A DNA stretch of 46,087 nucleotides from Mycobacteriales bacterium (GTDB lineage Bacteria > Actinomycetota > Actinomycetes > Mycobacteriales > QHCE01). The stretch is from assembly GCA_013362805.1 (NCBI GenBank), contig JABFVL010000011.1, positions 1 to 46,087 of the forward strand, given 5' to 3'. Below, in pieces: positions 41,597-46,087 of this stretch. Both the position numbers and the translations under genes were made by a program. Numbering within the stretch: position 1 is the first letter of the stretch; each line of letters starts with the position of its first letter. A model generated the notes under the pieces. It searched no databases. It had not been told where the DNA came from and saw nothing but the letters and a program-made list of their open reading frames with translations.

Positions 41597-41786
41597 TATC
41601 GTTTCTTCCAGCGGATTGGTCACATGAAGAGGGTAATGCGTCGCTGAAAATCTGCCCACCGAACAAGGACGGACAAGCAGGTGGCGCGCACTCGTCGCAG
41701 AGGCGGTAATCTGGGCCGCCACGTATGGTGAATACGCGGCGGCTTCGGTTGTATTGATCGCGCTGGACGAAAGCTAGGGGTGAGTG

Positions 41787-41999
41787 ATGGAACAGATTCG
41801 GGCTGAAATGGTGGCGAATGTGTGGCAAATCGCGGCCAAAGTTGGTGCGAAGATTGCCGAAGGGGACACCATCGTCATCTTGGAATCCATGAAAATGGAG
41901 ATTCCGGTCATCGCGGAGACCTCCGGCGTCTTGACGGAACTCGCCGTCAAAGAGGGCGATGTCATTCAAGAGGGCGATTTGATAGCCGTCGTCAGTTAG
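41787..41999 (+). CDS. small biotin/lipoyl-carrier protein
   Basis: 70 aa, the entire biotinyl domain: ESMKMEIPV with the attachment lysine K36, then GVLTELAVKEGDVIQEGDLI. It is like TB7.3 (Rv3221c) of mycobacteria, which is also in the sigH/rshA neighbourhood. It carries a biotin or lipoyl group for an acyl-CoA-type enzyme or another partner; no carboxylase gene is near. ATG 41787 follows AGGGG; a GTG three bases upstream is an alternative. It converges on dasR with an 8-bp overlap of ends. Confidence 0.9.
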   Translation: MEQIRAEMVANVWQIAAKVGAKIAEGDTIVILESMKMEIPVIAETSGVLTELAVKEGDVIQEGDLIAVVS

Positions 42000-42717
42000 G
42001 TCTTGTGTGTTTGGTGGCGAACTTGTAGCGGTCACCGCGATATAGCGAGCGCGCGAACTCCACCGGTGTGCCATCGTCCGCATAGCTGCGTCGCGATAGG
42101 AGCAGCATGGGGGCACCCACTTCCGTGTGCAAAAGCATGGCTTCGCGAGGCGGGCACAACACAGTCTCAATGGTTTCTTCGGCTTGACTAAGTGTTATTC
42201 CATAGTGTTCTCGTAGCGCACAGTAGAGCGATTTGTGCTGTTTAAGGTGCCTTTTGAGGTAGGGAAAGCGGCTCGCTGGCACGTACGCGGTTTCAATCGC
42301 CATGGGTTCCCCACTAGTGAGTCGCAGTTTTTCTATGCGGACCACCCGTGCGCCGCCGCGTAGTTCGAGACGAAGTGACACTTCTGAGTCGGCGTGTTCG
42401 ATGTCCAAGGTAAGCAGCGTGGACGTGGGGAAGATGTCATTCGCCTGAATGTCGTCCAGCGGGTGATTGAGCTGTAATGTCTGTGTCGTTTTTGGATTCG
42501 CGACGAAAGTTCCTCGTCCCTGAGCTCGTTCCAAAAGTCCTTGCACTACGAGTTCGGTCAAAGCTTGCCGAACGGTGGTGCGTGAGGTGCGAAATTGTTC
42601 GGCAAGTTCTCTTTCCGGCGCGATCGCGTGTCCCGGCTTTAGGCCGGCTATGTCGTTGAGAAGTTTCTTTTTTACCTGGTAGTACTTGGGCTCGGCGTGA
42701 GTATCGTGTGCCGGCAT
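41992..42717 (-). CDS. dasR: GntR/HutC-family regulator, DasR-like
   Basis: 241 aa. N-terminal winged helix (KYYQVKKKLLNDI, APERELAEQFRTSRTTVRQALTEL in two pieces, VQGLLERAQGRGTFVANPK) and C-terminal UTRA ligand domain (GGARVVRIEKLRLTSGEPMAIETAYVP in two pieces, AEETIETVLCPPREAMLL, VEFARSLYRGDRYKF). The resemblance to Streptomyces DasR is strong over the whole length; DasR represses N-acetylglucosamine/chitin genes and responds to glucosamine-6-phosphate. ATG 42717 follows AAAGGAG; the open frame to 42795 lies before it. No dre palindrome was seen nearby. In Streptomyces dasR also lies in the sigR-aroA region. Confidence 0.85.
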   Translation of the reverse strand: MPAHDTHAEPKYYQVKKKLLNDIAGLKPGHAIAPERELAEQFRTSRTTVRQALTELVVQGLLERAQGRGTFVANPKTTQTLQLNHPLDDIQANDIFPTSTLLTLDIEHADSEVSLRLELRGGARVVRIEKLRLTSGEPMAIETAYVPASRFPYLKRHLKQHKSLYCALREHYGITLSQAEETIETVLCPPREAMLLHTEVGAPMLLLSRRSYADDGTPVEFARSLYRGDRYKFATKHTRPN

Positions 42718-43109
42718 GGCGCTCCTTTGGCGGCCTGCGGTCTGTTGCGGACGTAGCTGGGCAAGAAAGACCAAGTTTGCGGGAGGTTCGTGCAAATTGC
42801 GGCAAGTGATGGGGCAAGAACTCAGAAGAGTAGCCCCAGCTCAAAATGTGGCTAAGCCCGGCCTATCCCGAGCCAGGCATTGCGACATTAACGACGAAGA
42901 ACTCACCACATTCCATCCATGGGTAAAAGTTCGACCTTCACGCTGAAGCTGGCACTCATCATGACTTAAATGAGGAAGCCCGACATGAAAATCAATGCAG
43001 TTCCCTACGATGTCCGCTGACAGCATGCGACAGTCACGCCGCAAGATCAGACGTCCGCACTCGGTGCCCTGAGCGAGCGGTCGGGCCGCCCGCGAGGCAG
43101 GATAGAGTC
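42718..43109. other. 392-bp divergent gap between dasR and dnaG
   Basis: No gene of normal length. It holds the promoters of the two divergent genes and one very short frame with a good Shine-Dalgarno sequence (next entry). I see no palindrome long enough to call an operator and no known RNA motif. Confidence 0.6.
42985..43020 (+). CDS. possible 11-codon leader or micro-peptide frame
   Basis: ATG at 42985 is preceded by GAGGAAG (42972-42978, spacer 6) and the frame encodes MKINAVPYDVR before TGA at 43018-43020. It lies 90 bp before the dnaG start on the same strand. It could be a leader peptide, a true micro-protein, or chance. Confidence 0.25.
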   Translation: MKINAVPYDVR

Positions 43110-44972
43110 GTGAGCTCTCAAGCAGGCCGGATACGCGACGCTGATATCGCCCTCGTGCGGGAAAGATCGCCCATCGATGAGGTGGTCTCCCAGCGCGTCA
43201 CCCTCAAAAACGCTGGTGGCGGCAACATGAAAGGGCTCTGCCCCTTCCACGATGAACGCTCGCCCTCATTTAACGTGAGCCCGGCTCGTGGCTTCTTCCA
43301 CTGCTTCGGCTGCGGTGTCGGTGGCGACGTCATCAGTTTCGTCATGCGCACCGAACTGCTCAGTTTCGCTGAATCAGTGCAATGGCTCGCCGACAGAGCG
43401 GGAATCGCACTCACCTACGAAGAATCCGGGCCAGCTCCCAATCGCAAACCCGGCCAGCGTCAGCGGCTCATCGCCGCGCACACCGCCGCCGCCGTGTTTT
43501 ACCGACAGCAACTGCTTACCCCAGGCGCCCGAATCGCCCGCGACTTTCTGGCGCAACGGGGCTTCGATCAGCAAGCCGCCGAACAATTCAGTTGCGGATT
43601 CGCCTCACCCGAATGGGATGCGCTCTCCAAACATCTACTTCACCAAGGCTTCTCCGAAGAAGAGCTCATCACCGGCGGACTCGCTAAACACGGTGGGCGT
43701 TCCGGGAATCTCATCGACCGATTCCGACGTCGACTCATGTGGCCGATTCGCGACCTCACCGGTGACATCATCGGATTCGGTGCCCGCCGGCTCTTCGACG
43801 ATGATGACGGACCCAAATACCTCAACACCCCCGAAACCCCGATTTACAAGAAATCTCAAGTGCTCTATGGCGTCGACGCGGCCAAACGCGAAATCGCCTC
43901 CAGCCACCGCGCTGTCATCGTCGAGGGATACACCGATGTGATGGCCTGCCACCTTGCCGGCATTGGCAGCGCTGTCGCTACCTGCGGAACCGCATTCGGT
44001 GCTGATCACGTTGGGGTGCTCCGTCGCCTGTTGATGGACCAAGATGAATTCCGTGGCGAAGTGATTTTCACTTTTGACGGTGACGCCGCCGGGCAAAAAG
44101 CAGCCATGCGCGCCTTCGAGGACGACCAAAAGTTCGTCGCGCAAACCTTCATCGCCATTTCGCCAGACGACATGGACCCCTGCGAGCTGCGGCTAGCCCA
44201 CGGCGACACCGCGGTGCGAGACCTGGTCGCCCGGCGTGAGCCGCTCATCAACTTCGTGCTGCGCACCACGATTGCCCGCTACGACCTGGGCACGGTCGAA
44301 GGGCAAGCAGCCGCACTGCGTGCGACAGCGCCGTTGGTGGCAAAAATCAAAGACAGATCGCTGAGACCTGGATACGCACGACGTCTCGCTGGCTATCTAG
44401 GCATAGAAGTGGAACAAACGAACGCGGCGATCTCAGCCGAACTACGAGCCCCCGGTAATAATGCGCCCGCTCAACGAGCTGCCCCTGATGCCACGATAGA
44501 CCCAGCCGTACGAGAACTAGAACGCGAAGCGTTGCGTTTGGCCGTGCAATATCCCGTGCTCGCGGGTCCACACTTTGACGCCATCGACGAAACCGCATAT
44601 TTGGACCCGGTACACATCGCGATTCGCCGAGCGATCACGGCAGCCGGCGGCGCCGATTCAGCCACCGAAGGACCACAGTGGATAGACAAAGTGTCAAGCG
44701 CCTGTGAAGACCTCATCGCCAGCTCCACCGTGTCACAACTCGCCGTAGAATCCGCGCGCAGCGCCGCCGACCCGGATCAGCCCTACGTCGCGGTTGTTCT
44801 CGCTAGGCTTCAAGAACTCGCCGTAACCCGTCGAATCGCGGGCGTGAAATCCCGATTGCAGCGCATGAACCCCGTCGAACACACCAGCGAATACAACACC
44901 CTGTTCGGCGAACTCATCGCACTCGAACAGCAAAAACGAGGTCTCCGCGAACAGGCTATTGGAGGCTTGTGA
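43110..44972 (+). CDS. dnaG: DNA primase DnaG
   Basis: 620 aa, GTG start. CHC2-type zinc finger with C44, H47, C65, C68 (CPFHDERSPSF...HCFGC); TOPRIM core with E in VIVEGYTDVMA and the DGDAAG metal site; C-terminal helical DnaB-interaction region (about 470-620). Full length for actinobacteria. It makes primers at the replication fork. The next gene follows directly, with its ribosome binding site in the dnaG 3' end. Confidence 0.95.
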   Translation: MSSQAGRIRDADIALVRERSPIDEVVSQRVTLKNAGGGNMKGLCPFHDERSPSFNVSPARGFFHCFGCGVGGDVISFVMRTELLSFAESVQWLADRAGIALTYEESGPAPNRKPGQRQRLIAAHTAAAVFYRQQLLTPGARIARDFLAQRGFDQQAAEQFSCGFASPEWDALSKHLLHQGFSEEELITGGLAKHGGRSGNLIDRFRRRLMWPIRDLTGDIIGFGARRLFDDDDGPKYLNTPETPIYKKSQVLYGVDAAKREIASSHRAVIVEGYTDVMACHLAGIGSAVATCGTAFGADHVGVLRRLLMDQDEFRGEVIFTFDGDAAGQKAAMRAFEDDQKFVAQTFIAISPDDMDPCELRLAHGDTAVRDLVARREPLINFVLRTTIARYDLGTVEGQAAALRATAPLVAKIKDRSLRPGYARRLAGYLGIEVEQTNAAISAELRAPGNNAPAQRAAPDATIDPAVRELEREALRLAVQYPVLAGPHFDAIDETAYLDPVHIAIRRAITAAGGADSATEGPQWIDKVSSACEDLIASSTVSQLAVESARSAADPDQPYVAVVLARLQELAVTRRIAGVKSRLQRMNPVEHTSEYNTLFGELIALEQQKRGLREQAIGGL

Positions 44973-44973
44973 C

Positions 44974-45489
44974 ATGCGGTTCGCGCAACGCGTCAAAGAA
45001 GCTTTTCTTGGGGTGCAACTGCCCGAAGGAGTCGTTGTTTCGCTGGAGCCCGGTGAACATGTCACGGCCTGGGCTCGCACCGACAGCGGTGAAACTCTCG
45101 TATGCACCGAGCGACGTTTGTGGCATGTAGCGGGAAACGAGCCCGTTTCGTGGCGCTGGCACACCATTCACAAAGCCACCTGGGCGCATGACGCGCTCAC
45201 TCTGATTCCCGGCGAAGAAGTCGAGCCCGGCGTGGTCAAAGACGCCCCACCACGCCGCTGGCAGCTCGTCGAGCCGTCCAAAGTGCCGGCCGAAGTTCAC
45301 GCCCGAGTCACTCGAAGCGTCGCGCACGCCGAACACCACATGCCGCCAGGAGTATGGGTGATCGCGCGCCGAATAGCTGGCCGTGACGGCTTGGATTGGG
45401 TGCTGCGTTTTGACGAGGGCGTGGATACGGCGACTACGCGGGCGCAGGCAGACGAGCTGCGCACACAAGCGCAGCAGAATTACTTCTAG
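44974..45489 (+). CDS. conserved actinobacterial protein downstream of dnaG
   Basis: 171 aa, start ATG 44974 one base after the dnaG stop, GGAGG at 44961-44965. It is a soluble alpha/beta protein with segments LPEGVVVSLEPGEHVTAWAR, WRWHTIHKATW, DALTLIPGEEVEPGVV, and a helical C-terminus. I recall such proteins next to dnaG in many actinomycetes, always hypothetical. No catalytic motif. Translation is likely coupled to dnaG. Confidence 0.82.
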   Translation: MRFAQRVKEAFLGVQLPEGVVVSLEPGEHVTAWARTDSGETLVCTERRLWHVAGNEPVSWRWHTIHKATWAHDALTLIPGEEVEPGVVKDAPPRRWQLVEPSKVPAEVHARVTRSVAHAEHHMPPGVWVIARRIAGRDGLDWVLRFDEGVDTATTRAQADELRTQAQQNYF

Positions 45490-45493
45490 AAAA

Positions 45494-45513
45494 GGGTCGG
45501 GCAAGCCCGACCC
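45494..45513. terminator. hairpin terminator, better on the minus strand
   Basis: GGGTCGGGC (45494-45502) pairs with GCCCGACCC (45505-45513) around AA. The minus strand reads TTTTC after the stem, so it best ends the small membrane protein gene; for dnaG's companion it can also act. Confidence 0.75.
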
Positions 45514-45518
45514 CGGCA

Positions 45519-45794
45519 CTACGGTTGTATAGCCGCGCTGGCTGGCGGAGGGGGCACCACCGGCTTATGGCCAACGCCGTTGCTCAACCCCATCTTGCTT
45601 CTCACTTTGCGTTTCGCGACATTGCCCAGCTCGTCCGCTTTCGCCTGCACTATGCCCGCCGCCTCCTGAACAGCTGGTCGTTCACTGAAGCGCTTGGCCA
45701 GATCCCGCAGCTGTTCGTACCGTTGTCGACCGGCCCGAGCGCCCAACACGTATCCGGCCGCCACACCCGCAACAAAATACAAGGTTCTTTTCAT
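45519..45794 (-). CDS. small membrane protein, YtxH-like
   Basis: 91 aa from ATG 45794. One N-terminal membrane helix (RTLYFVAGVAAGYVLGARAG) with a GxxxG-like glycine pattern, then a long basic amphipathic helix (RQRYEQLRDLAKRFSERP and onward) and a Pro-rich end (PVVPPPPASA). This is the layout of YtxH-type or similar small envelope proteins of actinobacteria. The frame extends to 45881 but the earlier residues look unnatural. Role unknown. Confidence 0.75.
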   Translation of the reverse strand: MKRTLYFVAGVAAGYVLGARAGRQRYEQLRDLAKRFSERPAVQEAAGIVQAKADELGNVAKRKVRSKMGLSNGVGHKPVVPPPPASAAIQP

Positions 45795-45929
45795 ACTGAC
45801 CCATCCTGCCGTCTGACGATTGCCCATGGTGGGCGGCGCGCGGAACGACCCCATACTGGGTCGCGGGCGCCGTAATGCCATGCGGTACTCTTACCCACGT
45901 CGACGCGCCGTAAACATTACGGAGCACGA

Positions 45930-46002
45930 TCCCCCGTAGCTCAATTGGCAGAGCATTCGACTGTTAATCGAAGGGTTACTGGTTCGAGTCCAGTCGGGGG
46001 AG
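45930..46002 (+). tRNA. tRNA-Asn (anticodon GTT)
   Basis: The 73-nt cloverleaf has acceptor TCCCCCG/CGGGGGA (7 bp), D-arm with CTCAATTGGCAGAG, anticodon loop CTGTTAA with GTT at 45963-45965, and TGG TTCGAGT CCA T-arm with the canonical TTCGA. The 3' CCA is not encoded. The D and T arms pair well. Confidence 0.97.
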
Positions 46003-46087
46003 CATCTTTGCTGGTGGTGGCCCATCTTGTTCGGGCCGTTCGGCTATTCCCCATGGTTTACCCCATGCTTTTGGTGTGACTGATTAC
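46003..46087. other. end of window beyond tRNA-Asn, nothing recognised
   Basis: No start of a gene, repeat of the tRNA 3' end or integrase frame is visible in the last 85 bp. Confidence 0.5.

Noticed and set aside
42718..43109. DasR (dre) site next to dasR
   Set aside because: No palindrome resembling TGGTCTAGACCA was found in the gap.
45930..46087. tRNA-Asn as attachment site of an integrated element
   Set aside because: No repeat of the tRNA 3' end and no integrase in the 85 bp that remain.
1..46087. CRISPR array, insertion sequences or prophage
   Set aside because: No regularly spaced direct repeats, transposase, integrase or phage structural genes were seen; the 26-bp array before tex has no spacers.

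Overview
The window looks like chromosomal DNA of an actinomycete. Evidence by family content: a WhiB-family FeS protein, a SigR/RsrA-type thiol-stress sigma and anti-sigma pair, a DasR-like GntR regulator, an ECF41 (SigJ-type) sigma factor, an actinobacterial LexA box, an Rv2578c-type radical SAM protein, and a small biotin carrier near sigR and aroA. G+C looks moderate by eye (upper 50s percent), low for the class. An EhuBCDA ectoine uptake operon suggests a salt-exposed lifestyle. A member of or near Glycomycetaceae is possible, but this is a guess. I saw no IS element, CRISPR array, prophage block or rRNA.

Layout. 1-4.1 kb: a right-handed beta-helix protein cut by the left edge, divergent from a TetR regulator (with a C-terminal Cys-rich zinc-ribbon-like tail) over a 33-bp palindrome; then a VOC protein, a CurA-like NADPH oxidoreductase behind a possible SigR-type promoter, and an orphan protein with a CxC-C...NHG cysteine cluster. 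4.1-6.9 kb: a minus-strand operon of a His/Cys-rich exported protein, a CysK2-like PLP enzyme and an MFS carrier, with the same gene order as the mycobacterial copper-responsive lpqS-cysK2-Rv0849 locus. 7-12.9 kb: an APC permease, a DHA2 exporter divergent from an AraC regulator, a GNAT enzyme, a basic-tailed unknown, and an 18-cysteine copper-storage (Csp-like) four-helix bundle. 13-16.1 kb: ehuBCDA, with an in-frame amber codon in ehuD. 16.1-23.4 kb: a membrane protein, a ThrE exporter, a HhH-GPD protein, an ECF41 sigma factor divergent from its epimerase-type target, two unknowns (one secreted), and an ArsR-SRPBCC pair. 23.4-31.5 kb: tex behind four 26-bp tandem repeats, a LexA-boxed radical SAM gene, gamma-glutamyltransferase, bioY, a DMT transporter and a C26 gamma-glutamyl hydrolase. 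31.5-34.9 kb: two tandem ATP-grasp proteins plus a small conserved protein, the most system-like unexplained locus. 35-42.7 kb: rsgA-aroA, a membrane-anchored unknown, SRAP, WhiB, sigR-rsrA, an unknown, a biotin carrier and dasR. 42.7-46.1 kb: dnaG with a downstream companion gene, a small membrane protein and tRNA-Asn(GTT).

How the genes work together. Several stress circuits sit side by side: thiol-oxidative (SigR-RsrA with an autoregulatory promoter that would give a longer SigR isoform), copper (LpqS/CysK2/MFS operon and Csp), SOS (LexA box on the radical SAM gene; SRAP for abasic-site protection), osmotic (Ehu) and ECF41. The ATP-grasp pair, next to a C26 hydrolase and a few kb from gamma-glutamyltransferase, hints at making and degrading a peptide or gamma-glutamyl compound; that link is inference only.
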